DNA from: Acidobacteriaceae bacterium KBS 89
Lineage (GTDB): Bacteria; Acidobacteriota; Terriglobia; Terriglobales; Acidobacteriaceae
Direction: 5' to 3'
NCBI GenBank assembly: GCA_000381605.1
Contig: KB906760.1
Span: forward strand, 420,707 to 484,706
DNA length: 64,000 nucleotides
Below the pieces are notes generated by a model. The model made no database searches and had not been told where the DNA came from. It saw only the letters and a list, made by a program, of their open reading frames with translations. This document shows positions 28,801 through 37,186 of the stretch, one piece after another. The position numbers and the translations under genes were made by a program. Position 1 is the first letter of the stretch. Each line of letters starts with the position of its first letter.

Positions 28801-29361
28801 TGGAAGGACAAGGTGCTAGGTGGCTGGGATCTGACAAACGTCACGCTGCTCGAGACAGGGCCGTGGCAGACTCCGAGTATCAGTGCGGGCGGGTGCCAGG
28901 TGGCGTCGAATGTGGATGGATCGTGTCCGACGCTGGCAAACGGCCAGCCGCAGACGAATGACCAGTCCAATACGAATGTGGCGAACCGGGGTGCGATTCT
29001 GAGGCCGGATGCGGTGTCGACGCACTACTATGCGGGGCAGTCTCGGTCGCAGTACTTCAACCTGGCGGCGTTTTCCGCGACTCCAGTGGGCGGGGGACGA
29101 TTTGGGAATGCGGGAGTCGGCATTCTGCAGGGACCGGGAACGGCGGCGGTCAGCCTGGGCGTGGCGAAGAACTTCGCGGTTACGGAGAGGGTGCATGCGA
29201 GGTTCGAGACGACGTTCACGAATGTGTTGAACCATACGAACTTTGCTCCGCCGGCGACGGTGGTGGATAGTCCGTCGACGTTTGGCGCGCTGACAGCACC
29301 GCAGACCGCTGAGAATGCCGGGAACCGTACAGGGCAGGTTGCGCTGCGAGTGGATTTCTAG
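25900..29361 (+). CDS. TonB-dependent receptor, acidobacterial carboxypeptidase-regulatory type
   Basis: Outer-membrane transporter, probably for oligosaccharides. An N-terminal hydrophobic segment (about 21-38, ending ASAQ) is followed by a carboxypeptidase-regulatory-like domain (STFGSVRGVAQDNTGAILPDTQVTL, 41-125), a plug domain (about 130-270, with GGASSSMVNFSVDGI) and a long 22-strand barrel to the C-terminus. The C-terminal FETTFTNVLNHTNF and GNRTGQVALRVDF match the acidobacterial OmpA-like TonB receptor family. Length 1153 is typical. It is divergent from GH28 across 197 bp, an arrangement expected for a pectin-use locus. Confidence 0.92.
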   Translation: MSERLNRFGVGDVRVCGAGWMASLVVIVVVLMMQGRASAQSTFGSVRGVAQDNTGAILPDTQVTLHSLDENTDRTVKADADGNFTLENVKAGRYSVRAQHDGFAETDMNGVMVAARQDLRLTVSLSVATQSSTVEVNAGADQINSENAAIGDSKDNIAMTQLPLNNRATTTSPLGALGLSPNVQQDSQGNIALGGASSSMVNFSVDGISTANVRQNGALQDAYPSQEGISAVKVTAFNNSAEFSQVGDVTFTTKNGTNNLHGSLFEYLQNQALDASPYGFSGKSPMKFNTFGGSLSGPVSIPHLYSGYNRTFFFVDYEGNRRSTAVAQQFLVPTQAERNGDLSGLGSNVVIAQGSITPTAKALLNYYPMPNVAGQSSFNYENFQSTPARTDGADVRVDQTIGAKQSMYARFSRKNITSEFANPLLPNDTDSIHNRSLLVSHTYTITSKLLNEFRFGFTDVTTSVGFPISGASALQQLDLQGVDISQHPTTNAFPTFNFSSGTGFTAIGRDKTGVTQSKTMQFSDNVTYTLGKHTLKAGLDARRVRYFDTELFLPSDDFGSFTFQPTFTGNAFGDFLEGTPTTVFFAVSSPDVGGSATQWSLFAQDEFQVNSRLTLSYGLRWQVLPGFHEDGGNLANFDQRNNSIVVPDELAGYLAKNNLKASNLAFQESFNACNLNNTSLPCTKYVTASQDGLPQSLRNSYKGNFQPRVSVAYRPFNDTKTVVRAGFGIYTMTNLGPLSFNNSGNPTSNLHTYSNKNVTDESGTHPLIQFPQTAPATVGVQFGGGGLDQGVDPNYRDPQANQWSATVEREVNASTSLRVSYVGMHTYRLSVTEDLNQIAASTTPYGTTAASPYVDPRAAYPNWTTLYSTFNAGKANYSAIELEATRRMSHGLYFDANYTLAKNQADNQGDAPSSFAGEVNYGLPIADRFNVSRDYGNVQGTRRNRMLLTGVYQLPFGAGRQFMTGRGWKDKVLGGWDLTNVTLLETGPWQTPSISAGGCQVASNVDGSCPTLANGQPQTNDQSNTNVANRGAILRPDAVSTHYYAGQSRSQYFNLAAFSATPVGGGRFGNAGVGILQGPGTAAVSLGVAKNFAVTERVHARFETTFTNVLNHTNFAPPATVVDSPSTFGALTAPQTAENAGNRTGQVALRVDF

Positions 29362-29456
29362 CGGCGTCAGATTGGTAGTTCGTAACGCGATGGGCGGTGG
29401 GGCGATTGTCCCTGCCGCCTGCTTTTTGGTCGGTGAGGTGGCTGGGTGGGGAAGAG

Positions 29457-29912
29457 TTAGAGAGCGGCGGCGGTGTTGTGAAGGTCTTCGAGCCAGAGAG
29501 CGAGGTCCAATTTTCTGGTGGTGAGATCGCGGGTGGCGATGAGGCCGAGGATGGCGTCCTGGATCTCGGCGGGGAGTTCGGCGAATGGGTAGCCGGTGCG
29601 GGTGCGGGCGATGATGTCGAGCTCGTCGAGGCCTAGCTGGTAGTCGAAGGCGATAGGGGGTGGCTGGGCGAAGGGGCGGGCCTCGCCGGTGGTGGTGGCG
29701 AGTGCGGCGTCGAGCCGTGCGGCGAAGTGCTTTGCATTGCGGCGAAGGACGAGCGAGGCGATGGCCTGGAGGGTGGCGAACTGAGCGGAGCTGAGGTTCT
29801 GCGCGACGTAGACGGCGCCGTTGTCTATAAGTTGTTGGAGGCGAAGGCTCGGAGAGGGCTGGACGACACCAGGCGCCTGGGTGAAATTTTGTTGCTGGGC
29901 AACGATGGCCAC
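29457..29912 (-). CDS. small protein resembling gluconate 2-dehydrogenase subunit 3
   Basis: The last 60 residues (GLDELDIIARTRTGYPFAELPAEIQDAIL) resemble the C-terminal half of the gluconate dehydrogenase gamma subunit family. The GTG start at 29912 is supported by AGGAG nine bases upstream on the minus strand; longer versions of the frame run antisense over dut and are not credible. No flavin or cytochrome subunit is next to it. The family call is weak, and no transmembrane helix is seen. Confidence 0.55.
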   Translation of the reverse strand: MAIVAQQQNFTQAPGVVQPSPSLRLQQLIDNGAVYVAQNLSSAQFATLQAIASLVLRRNAKHFAARLDAALATTTGEARPFAQPPPIAFDYQLGLDELDIIARTRTGYPFAELPAEIQDAILGLIATRDLTTRKLDLALWLEDLHNTAAAL

Positions 29913-30125
29913 GATACGACTCTCCTGTGTTTCTGGTGTTGCACGGCTTACGTTCGTGTATTTATTGGACGCTGGAAAGGGGAGGAAAAGTCTCTTTTTG
30001 GAACGCAAGGTTCTCCCCCAAAGGTGGTATGTCGATTTGAGCGACTTTGTGGGGTGTGTGGATAACAGGGACTTAATTCGATTTCGGTAAGAATAGGAGG
30101 GCAAAGGTTTTGAGAGGGAGTGCGA

Positions 30126-30578
30126 ATGGCGACGGGACGTGAGGAATTGGTGCGAATCAAAGTGGTGAAACTGCATAGCAAGGCACAAGTGCCTCGGTAT
30201 GCGCATACGGGGCCGTTTGGAGATCTGGCGGCGGATTTGTTTGCTGTTGCAGGTGTGACGCTGGATGTTGGAGCGACTCTGCCGGTGGCTACCGGGGTGG
30301 CGATGGAGTTTCCGTCGACGCATGGAGCGCTGGTAGAGGACAGGTCGGGGCTGGCAGTGCGCGGAGTGACTACGCTGGCGGGGGTGATCGATCCGGGGTA
30401 TCGCGGGGAGATCAAAGTGGTGATGACGAATTTGAGTGCCGCGGTGGTGGAGATCAAGGCGGGGGACAGGATTGCGCAGCTGAGAGTTGTGCGGCGGATT
30501 GAGGCGGAGTTTGAGGAGGTGAGTGAGTTGGTGGAGGCTGCGCGGGGTGTGGCGGGGTTTGGGAGTACGGGGCGGTGA
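30126..30578 (+). CDS. dut: dUTP diphosphatase
   Basis: Hydrolyses dUTP to dUMP and PPi, preventing uracil incorporation and supplying the dTMP precursor. All five trimeric-dUTPase motifs occur in order: GDLAADLFA, DRSGLAVRG, GVIDPGYRGEIKV, GDRIAQL and the C-terminal GFGSTG. The ATG at 30126 has an AGGGAG ribosome-binding site six bases upstream; an in-frame GTG at 30120 is an alternative. First gene of a same-strand run with DUF5996, purL and purF. Confidence 0.95.
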   Translation: MATGREELVRIKVVKLHSKAQVPRYAHTGPFGDLAADLFAVAGVTLDVGATLPVATGVAMEFPSTHGALVEDRSGLAVRGVTTLAGVIDPGYRGEIKVVMTNLSAAVVEIKAGDRIAQLRVVRRIEAEFEEVSELVEAARGVAGFGSTGR

Positions 30579-30641
30579 GGTCTGGGGTGCAGCTTGCGGC
30601 GTATTCTCGGTCTACGATTGGTCGGAGTTTGAGGAGGTGCT

Positions 30642-31550
30642 ATGAGTGGAGTTGCTGACTGCGGAATGCAGTGGCCTGAGTTGCCGTGGAATGAGTGGGC
30701 GGATACGGCGAATACGCTGCATATGTGGACGCAGATTGTGGGGAAGACGCGGCTGGCGTTGACTCCGCTGCAGAACCATTGGTGGAACGTTCCGCTGTAT
30801 GTGACGGCGCGGGGGCTGGGGACTTCGGCGATGGTGTGTGGGGATGATGTGCTGGATGTGGAGTTTGATTTTGTGGCGCACGTGCTGCATCTGCGGCTGG
30901 GGTCGGGCGCGGATAAGACGATGAAGTTGAAGCCGCAGACAGTGGCGGATTTTTATAAGGAATATTTGGAGTGCCTCGCGGCGCTTGGGGTGTCGGTGGA
31001 GATCTGGCCGATGCCGGTGGAGGTGGCGAACCCGATCCGGTTCGATCTGGATACGGAGCACAAGTCGTATGACCCGGAGTATGCGCATCGGTTCTGGCAG
31101 GTGCTGGTGCAGGCGGAGAAGGTTTTTCGGGCGTGGGGGACGGGGTTTCTGGGGAAGGTGAGTCCGGTGCATTTTTTCTGGGGGAGCTTTGATCTGGCGG
31201 TGACGCGGTTTTCGGGGCGTGCTGCTCCGCAGCGTCCTGGGACAGATTCGATTCAGCGGGAGGCCTATTCGCATGAGGTGATTAGTGCGGGGTTCTGGCC
31301 GGGGAATGGGGGGTATGGGGCGGCGTCGTTTTATTGTTATGCGGCTCCGGTGCCGGAGGGGTTGGCGGAGGCGAAGGTTCGGCCTGATGCGGCAGGATGG
31401 GATAAAGCGTTGGGTGAGTTCATCTTTAAGTACGACGCGGTGCTGAAGGAGGCGTCGCCGGAGAAGGCGTTGATGGAGTTTCTGGAGAGCGCGTATGCGG
31501 CCGCTGCGGATGCGGCGAAGTGGGATCGGGCCGCGCTGGAGCGGCGGTGA
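30642..31550 (+). CDS. DUF5996 family protein
   Basis: The N-terminus (LPWNEWADTANTLHMWTQIV and GKTRLALTPLQNHWWN) and HFFWGSFDLAVTRFSGR match DUF5996, a cytoplasmic family of unknown function. The ribosome-binding site GGAGG lies five bases before the ATG. It sits between dut and purL with short gaps, suggesting coexpression with nucleotide metabolism. Confidence 0.82.
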   Translation: MSGVADCGMQWPELPWNEWADTANTLHMWTQIVGKTRLALTPLQNHWWNVPLYVTARGLGTSAMVCGDDVLDVEFDFVAHVLHLRLGSGADKTMKLKPQTVADFYKEYLECLAALGVSVEIWPMPVEVANPIRFDLDTEHKSYDPEYAHRFWQVLVQAEKVFRAWGTGFLGKVSPVHFFWGSFDLAVTRFSGRAAPQRPGTDSIQREAYSHEVISAGFWPGNGGYGAASFYCYAAPVPEGLAEAKVRPDAAGWDKALGEFIFKYDAVLKEASPEKALMEFLESAYAAAADAAKWDRAALERR

Positions 31551-31604
31551 GGTTGGGACAGTCGCGGAGGGCCGCTGAGCGTGCGACAATCTTAATAGCG
31601 AGCT

Positions 31605-34127
31605 ATGTCCAATACGCAAGTTCAGCCCCTAGTTCAGACCCCCTCTCCAGCTACGATTACCCCGGCGCTGCTCAAGCAGCACAGCATCACAGCGGACGAA
31701 TATGCGCGGATTGAAGCTGCGCTGGGGCGGACGCCTTCCCTGACTGAGTTGGGGATTTTTTCGGTGATGTGGTCGGAGCATTGCTCCTATAAATCTTCGC
31801 GGGTGCATCTGAAGCGGCTGCCGACGCGCGGCGAACGGAAGAGCGGGCCGGGCAGCGTGGTGCAAGGGCCGGGAGAGAATGCCGGGATTATCGATGTGGG
31901 GGATGGATGGGCTTGTGCGTTCAAGATTGAGTCGCATAACCATCCGAGCTATATCGAGCCTTACCAGGGCGCGGCTACTGGCGTTGGCGGGATTCTGAGA
32001 GATATTTTTACGATGAATGCGCGGCCGTTGGCGGTGATGGATTCGCTGCGGTTTGGGCCGTTGGATGAGGCAGAGCCGGATGTTGCGCTGCGGCGTCGGA
32101 ACCATCAGATTGCGACCGGTGTGGTGCATGGCGTGGCGGGGTATGGGAATTGTTTTGGGGTTCCGAACCTGGGTGGCGAGACGCGGTTTGAGTCTTGTTA
32201 CTCGGGGAATCCACTGTTGAATGCGTTTGCGCTTGGTCTCGTCCGAAGGGATGAGATTTTTTATGCGAAGGCGACGGGTGTGGGGAACCCGGTGATCTAT
32301 GTAGGCGCGAAGACCGGGCGCGACGGGATCCATGGGGCCACGATGGCTTCAGAGGAGTTTACGGAAGGCTCGGAGCAGAAGCGGCCGAATGTGCAGATGG
32401 GCGATCCGTTTATGGAGAAGCTATTGCTCGAGGCTTGTCTGGAGGCGATGGCTACCGGTGCGGTGCTTGGGATTCAGGATATGGGCGCGGCGGGTTTGAC
32501 TTGCTCTACCTGCGAGATGGGTGCTCGTGGGGATCTTGGTCTGACTGTGGAGTTGGATTTGGTGCCGCAGCGTGAGACGGGGATGTCGAGCTACGAGATT
32601 ATGCTATCGGAGTCGCAGGAGCGGATGCTGCTGGTCGCCGATAAGCCGCGGGCGCAGGAGGTTCTGGATGTGTTCGCGAAGTGGGGACTGGATGCTTCGA
32701 TCGTTGGAACAGTGACTGAGAAGCCGAATATGGTGATTACTCAGCATGGGGTGCTGGTGGCGGATATTCCGAATAAGTCGCTGACGGATGATGCTCCTCT
32801 TTATCACCGGCCGGTTGGCGTGTGGAAGGCTCCGGTGCTGTTGGATCCTCCGGCGCATGTGTTGGAAGAGTTGAAGAAGCCTCGGGACTATGCGGCTGAT
32901 CTGAAGAAGGTGCTGGCGAGCGCGAATATCTGCGATAAACGCTGGGTGTTTGAGCAGTATGACTCGATGGTGCAGACGAATACGGTGCAGGGGCCGGGTG
33001 GTGAGGCTGGCGTGATGCGGATCAAGGGGACGGGGAAGAGCTCGGGTGCGCCACGTCATCATGGCGTGCTGGGAACACTGGCCGATCTGGTGGCCTCCTC
33101 GACTCCCAAGGGCGAGGCGACTCTGGCGACTGATAATTTGGACGCTGCGAATCCGGTGGTTGCGCCAGATTCTTCGCATGAGTTTTCGGAGACCGTGAAG
33201 GGCGATCGCGGACTTGCGATGGCGCTGGCGGGGAATGGGCGGTGGACTTATCTCGATCCGAAGCTGGGTGCGATGCATGCTGTGGCTGAGGCCGCGCGGA
33301 AGGTGGCTTGTACCGGGGCTACTCCGGTGGCGGCTACGAATTGTTTGAACTTTGGGAATCCGGAGAAGCCGGAGATTATGGCTCAGCTTTCGCAGGCGAT
33401 CGATGGGATTGCGGAGGCTTGTAATGCGTTGGGGACGCCGGTTACGGGTGGCAATGTTTCGCTTTATAACGAGACGAAGGGTGAGGGGATCTATCCGACT
33501 CCGGTGTTGGGGGTTGTGGGGATTATTGAGGATGTGACGAGGGCAGTGCCTGCGGCATTTCAGAAGGCGGGCGATGCGGTGTTATTTCTGTCGGCGTTTC
33601 AAGGCGGTGGACGTGAAGCGAAACGGGACTTTGGCGCGACGGATTATGCGAAGAGTGTGATGGGTGAGTTGTGGGGTGCTCCTCCGGTGCTGAATTTGCA
33701 GGAGGAGGCTGCGTTGCACAAGGCTCTTGCTGCGCTGGCAGAGAAGAGGCTGCTGACTTCGGCGACTGATCTTTCTGATGGCGGTTGCGCGGTGGCGTTT
33801 GCGAAGGCTTGCTTCCCAAAGGTGCTCGGCATGCGAGTGTCGATGCGGCTTGATTCCGATGATCCGTTTCTGATCAAGGAGCGTCTGTTCAGCGAGGTTG
33901 GCTCGTCTGTGATTGCAACTGCGGATCCTGCGAAGCTGGAGGAGATTCAAGCGGTGGCTCGTGATTATCCGGGTGTATGGGTGTTCAGGTTGGGCGATGT
34001 GACGAAGAGTCAGTACCAGATCGTGATTAATGAGAAGACGATCATCGATGAGCCGGTTGCGGCGTTGAAGGCTTCGTGGTCTGGAGCGCTGGAAGAACAA
34101 TTGGCCGGTGAGGTGGTGACGGCATGA
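31605..34127 (+). CDS. purL: phosphoribosylformylglycinamidine synthase subunit PurL
   Basis: ATP-dependent conversion of FGAR to FGAM, fourth step of purine synthesis, working with PurS and PurQ supplied elsewhere. N-terminal GIFSVMWSEHCSYKSSR, FKIESHNHPS and GAATGVGGILRDIFTM are PurL signatures; the second half contains GGNVSLYNE and DLSDGGCAVA. At 840 residues it is about 100 longer than Bacillus-type PurL, with an insertion around residues 495-545. The insertion is in frame and ordinary in composition. It overlaps purF by four bases (ATGA). Confidence 0.97.
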   Translation: MSNTQVQPLVQTPSPATITPALLKQHSITADEYARIEAALGRTPSLTELGIFSVMWSEHCSYKSSRVHLKRLPTRGERKSGPGSVVQGPGENAGIIDVGDGWACAFKIESHNHPSYIEPYQGAATGVGGILRDIFTMNARPLAVMDSLRFGPLDEAEPDVALRRRNHQIATGVVHGVAGYGNCFGVPNLGGETRFESCYSGNPLLNAFALGLVRRDEIFYAKATGVGNPVIYVGAKTGRDGIHGATMASEEFTEGSEQKRPNVQMGDPFMEKLLLEACLEAMATGAVLGIQDMGAAGLTCSTCEMGARGDLGLTVELDLVPQRETGMSSYEIMLSESQERMLLVADKPRAQEVLDVFAKWGLDASIVGTVTEKPNMVITQHGVLVADIPNKSLTDDAPLYHRPVGVWKAPVLLDPPAHVLEELKKPRDYAADLKKVLASANICDKRWVFEQYDSMVQTNTVQGPGGEAGVMRIKGTGKSSGAPRHHGVLGTLADLVASSTPKGEATLATDNLDAANPVVAPDSSHEFSETVKGDRGLAMALAGNGRWTYLDPKLGAMHAVAEAARKVACTGATPVAATNCLNFGNPEKPEIMAQLSQAIDGIAEACNALGTPVTGGNVSLYNETKGEGIYPTPVLGVVGIIEDVTRAVPAAFQKAGDAVLFLSAFQGGGREAKRDFGATDYAKSVMGELWGAPPVLNLQEEAALHKALAALAEKRLLTSATDLSDGGCAVAFAKACFPKVLGMRVSMRLDSDDPFLIKERLFSEVGSSVIATADPAKLEEIQAVARDYPGVWVFRLGDVTKSQYQIVINEKTIIDEPVAALKASWSGALEEQLAGEVVTA

Positions 34128-35692
34128 GTGATCTGGGGAATAGATCGGTGGCGGCATTGGAAAGAATGCGGGGGTCCCTCGACTCCGCGCCTTGCGCTCC
34201 GCTCGGGATGACAGATTGTGTGGCGGGTTTGGATGGAGGCGATGAAGACAGTACGCCGTTCGATAAGCTGCGCGAAGAGTGCGGGGTGATGGCAATTTAT
34301 AACCACTCCGATGCGGCACGGCTGACGTACTGGGGGCTGTATGCGTTGCAGCACCGGGGGCAGGAGTCGGCGGGGATTGCGAGCGCGGATGGGCAGCAGG
34401 TGAACGACATCAAAGGGATGGGGCTGGTGTCGGAGATCTTTACCGATGAGGTGTTGGCGCGGCTGCCGGGATATATGGCGATTGGGCATACGCGTTATTC
34501 GACGACGGGAGATTCGGCGTTGCTGAATGCGCAGCCGATTTCTGTCGAGTCGACGAAGGGGCTGATTGCGATTGCCCATAACGGCAACCTGGTGAACCTG
34601 GGAACGGCGAAGGAACGGCTGGAGCGCGATGGGGCGCTGTTTCAGACGACGAGCGATTCGGAGATCATCATTCAGTTAATCGCGCATTCGAAGCAGTCGA
34701 CGCTGGTGGACTGTATTGCCGAGTCGCTGGGCCAGGTGGAGGGTGCGTTTTCGATTGTGATGATGACGCGGAACCGGATCTTTGCGGCGCGCGATCCGCA
34801 TGGGTTCAGGCCGCTGTCGATGGGACGGATTGCTGGAGTGGATGGGGCGCCGGATACGTTTGTCTTCGCGAGCGAGACGTGCGCGTTCGATCTGCTGCAT
34901 GCGAAGTATGAGCGCGATGTGAAGCCGGGTGAGCTGGTGATGGTGTCGGAGGATGGCGTGACGAGCCGTTACTTCAACACGACGACGGAGCAGGCGAGCT
35001 GCGTGTTTGAGCATGTTTATTTTGCGCGGCCGGACTCGAAGATCTTTGGGCGATGGGTGCAGCAATCGCGGGAGGAGATGGGACGGCAGCTGGCGCGGGA
35101 GTCGGGTGTGGCGGCGGATTTGGTTGTGCCGGTGCCGGATTCGGGTGTGACGGCGGCGTTGGGGTATGCGGCGGAGTCGGGGATACCGTTCAACTTTGGG
35201 CTGATTCGTAATCACTATGTAGGGCGCACGTTTATTCAGCCGGAGCAGCGGGTGAGGGACTTTGGCGTGAGGATGAAGCTGAATCCGGTGCGGAGCCTGC
35301 TTGAGGGGAAGCGTGTGATTTTGATCGATGACTCGATCATTCGCGGTACGACGTCACGAAAGATTGTGCGGATGGTGCGGGCGGCAGGGGCGAAAGAGGT
35401 GCATCTGCGGATCTCGTGTCCGCCGACGATCTCTCCTTGTTTTTATGGCGTGGATACGCCGTCGAAGAAGGACTTGATTGCGGCGAACAAGTCTGTGGCA
35501 GAGATTTGCGCGTTTGTGGAGGCGGATTCGCTGGCGTACCTGTCGCTGGTTGGATTGACCCATGCCTGTACGAAGGGCGAGCCGGCCGATGGACTGTCGC
35601 CTGCGAGCTTCTGTACGGCTTGCTATACGGGGGACTATCCGACGCAGTGGGTGGATGTGTCGGAGATTCTGCCGGCGGTTGCAGCGGTCTAA
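34124..35692 (+). CDS. purF: amidophosphoribosyltransferase PurF
   Basis: Transfers the amide nitrogen of glutamine to PRPP, the committed step of purine synthesis. ECGVMAIYNH places the N-terminal-nucleophile cysteine at C53; ALQHRGQESAGI, AHNGNLVN and the PRPP loop VILIDDSIIRGTTSRK are diagnostic. Class II PurF enzymes often carry a short propeptide cleaved before the catalytic Cys. Here the preceding segment is 52 residues if the ATGA overlap start is used, or 38 and 24 residues from in-frame ATGs at 34166 and 34208. Part of the segment is encoded by an apparent interspersed repeat (see findings). C-terminal Cys residues (SCPP, HACTKGE, FCTACY) resemble Fe-S ligands of this class. Confidence 0.96.
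   Translation: MSDLGNRSVAALERMRGSLDSAPCAPLGMTDCVAGLDGGDEDSTPFDKLREECGVMAIYNHSDAARLTYWGLYALQHRGQESAGIASADGQQVNDIKGMGLVSEIFTDEVLARLPGYMAIGHTRYSTTGDSALLNAQPISVESTKGLIAIAHNGNLVNLGTAKERLERDGALFQTTSDSEIIIQLIAHSKQSTLVDCIAESLGQVEGAFSIVMMTRNRIFAARDPHGFRPLSMGRIAGVDGAPDTFVFASETCAFDLLHAKYERDVKPGELVMVSEDGVTSRYFNTTTEQASCVFEHVYFARPDSKIFGRWVQQSREEMGRQLARESGVAADLVVPVPDSGVTAALGYAAESGIPFNFGLIRNHYVGRTFIQPEQRVRDFGVRMKLNPVRSLLEGKRVILIDDSIIRGTTSRKIVRMVRAAGAKEVHLRISCPPTISPCFYGVDTPSKKDLIAANKSVAEICAFVEADSLAYLSLVGLTHACTKGEPADGLSPASFCTACYTGDYPTQWVDVSEILPAVAAV
34171..34214. repeat. REP-like interspersed palindromic sequence inside the purF 5' region
   Basis: GGGTCCCTCGACTCC, then GCGC-CTT-GCGC, then GCTCGGGATGACAG. This word order is a repeat type I recognise from intergenic sites of many bacterial genomes, including the CHPER-type reading on the other strand. 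Only this copy is seen in the window, so the identification rests on recognition and not on a within-window comparison. Confidence 0.6.
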
Positions 35693-35778
35693 GTCTGAAG
35701 CTCTACGGCGACGTAGGCCGGAAAACACTAAATTGCAATAGCGCGAGAACGTGGGTGCTTCGTGCTTCTTAATTTCAC

Positions 35779-36201
35779 TTGGAGAGTTTTGATTATGAGC
35801 AATTCTTCGCGCGCTTCGGCGCTTTCAGCGGGGCACTTTGTGTAGTGCACTGTATCGTGACGCCGATTTTGATCTCCGTGTCTGCGGTCTTTGCGCACCT
35901 GGTTCCCGGTGAGGAGAAGACGCATCGAGCGCTGGCGGTGGGCGTCGCGGCACTGGGTGCTATTGCACTGGTCAAGGGATTTCGGACGCATGGACGCCGG
36001 CGAATTCTTGGGTTGATGGCGTTTGGGCTGGGCTTTATCTTTGCGGGCGCGTTCTTTGGCGATCATCTGCCGTCTCATGGGTATGAGGTGGCCGTGACGA
36101 TGACGGGAAGTGCGCTGATGATCTGGGCGCACCGGATGAACCACACGTTCTGTACGGATTGCAGGCGGTGTGTTCCGGAGGATGCGAGCAGTTGTCGATA
36201 G
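35779..36201 (+). CDS. MerC-domain membrane protein
   Basis: Small inner-membrane protein with the MerC pattern GALCVVHCIVTP, four predicted helices and a C-terminal CTDCRRC pair that could bind metal. The MerC family imports mercuric ion, but no mer genes are adjacent, so metal specificity is open. The only in-frame start is a TTG at 35779 without a good ribosome-binding site. A better-placed ATG at 35795 (GGAGAG eight bases upstream) is in another frame and stops after 16 codons. A start-proximal frameshift is possible. Confidence 0.65.
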   Translation: MESFDYEQFFARFGAFSGALCVVHCIVTPILISVSAVFAHLVPGEEKTHRALAVGVAALGAIALVKGFRTHGRRRILGLMAFGLGFIFAGAFFGDHLPSHGYEVAVTMTGSALMIWAHRMNHTFCTDCRRCVPEDASSCR

Positions 36202-36222
36202 TGTGTGTGCGGTGTTGCGAGT

Positions 36223-37113
36223 CTAATGGTCTTCGGTTTCGGTGGGGTGCTTGGCGGTGAAATCGGAGCAGCAGGGCTTTTCGGCGGGTTGGAACTCCAT
36301 GAATTCGACGCGGGTGAGATCGGGATCCAAGAGGTTGAGCTGGACCTTGCCGTCGCGTCCCATCTGCGACTTTGTGCAATTGGGGCTTTCGCAGTGATTC
36401 TGGGCGAGCATCGCGATGACGTCGCTCATGTGGGTGGTGCCTAAGGAGAAATGGTCCATGACGCCGATGTGCTGGAGGGTGGGATTCGGCGGATTGTTGA
36501 GCATGTACTCGAGCCAGTCGGAGCCTTCAGGGACCTGGAGGCTGACCCAGTTGATGGTGTCGGGCTTGGGGCCGCCGTACCAGTAGGGGCGAAAGCCGAG
36601 GATGCCGCGCCAGAAGGCGTCTTCGTTGGCCCGGTCGGCGACCATGAAACCCGCATGGATGATACGGTGCGAGGTGGCGTTGGGCGAAGGCGATGGGACG
36701 CCGGGGGGGAGTACACCCTGCTGGACGAAGAGAACGAGGTTGCCTTCGGGGTCGTGGACGCCGAAGGTGCCGTCCTTAAGCGGCTGGACGATTTTAATAG
36801 AGTGGGCCTTGAGATATCGCTCGAGTGCGGCTGCGTCGCGGGTGGTGAAGGCTACGGCCTCCAGGCGCGAGGCAGCAGGTGGAGTGGGGAGCGGTTTGAC
36901 CTCGAGCCACTGCGCGTCGTTTACGGAATAGATGGTTAGATCGCCGCTCTTGGTGCCGTGAAAGCCGAGGGTCTTGCCGTAGAAGTCTGCGGAGGCGGCT
37001 GCGTTGGAGGCGTAGACGCGGACGAAGGCGATGCCGGTGATGGCAGGGCGCTCCTGCGGCTGTCCGAAACAGATGACTGTAAGCAAGGGGAGGAAAAGGC
37101 TGAGTCTTCGCAT
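36223..37113 (-). CDS. secreted VOC-superfamily protein with two glyoxalase-like domains
   Basis: Signal peptide (hydrophobic LFLPLLTVICFG) followed by two VOC modules: about 24-130 (ITGIAFVRVYASNAAASADFY, FYGKTLGF) and about 150-280 (IIHAGFMVADRANEDAFWRG, ILGFRPYW). Both carry the His/Glu positions typical of metal-binding glyoxalase folds, and the C-terminus is Cys-rich (CCSDF). A periplasmic or extracellular lyase, isomerase or dioxygenase is possible, and the exact reaction is unknown. It lies tail to tail with merC. Confidence 0.75.
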   Translation of the reverse strand: MRRLSLFLPLLTVICFGQPQERPAITGIAFVRVYASNAAASADFYGKTLGFHGTKSGDLTIYSVNDAQWLEVKPLPTPPAASRLEAVAFTTRDAAALERYLKAHSIKIVQPLKDGTFGVHDPEGNLVLFVQQGVLPPGVPSPSPNATSHRIIHAGFMVADRANEDAFWRGILGFRPYWYGGPKPDTINWVSLQVPEGSDWLEYMLNNPPNPTLQHIGVMDHFSLGTTHMSDVIAMLAQNHCESPNCTKSQMGRDGKVQLNLLDPDLTRVEFMEFQPAEKPCCSDFTAKHPTETEDH

Positions 37114-37186
37114 AGGCTCACCACTTTAGTGGAAAGATTTATTGCCGGTCAAAGGAACGAAATGCTTCTGTTCGATCCGGGTGAGG

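Noticed and set aside
29913..30323. N-terminal extension of the gluconate-dehydrogenase-like gene
   Set aside because: The extension is antisense to dut and composed of shadow-like Arg/His residues; the GTG at 29912 has its own ribosome-binding site.
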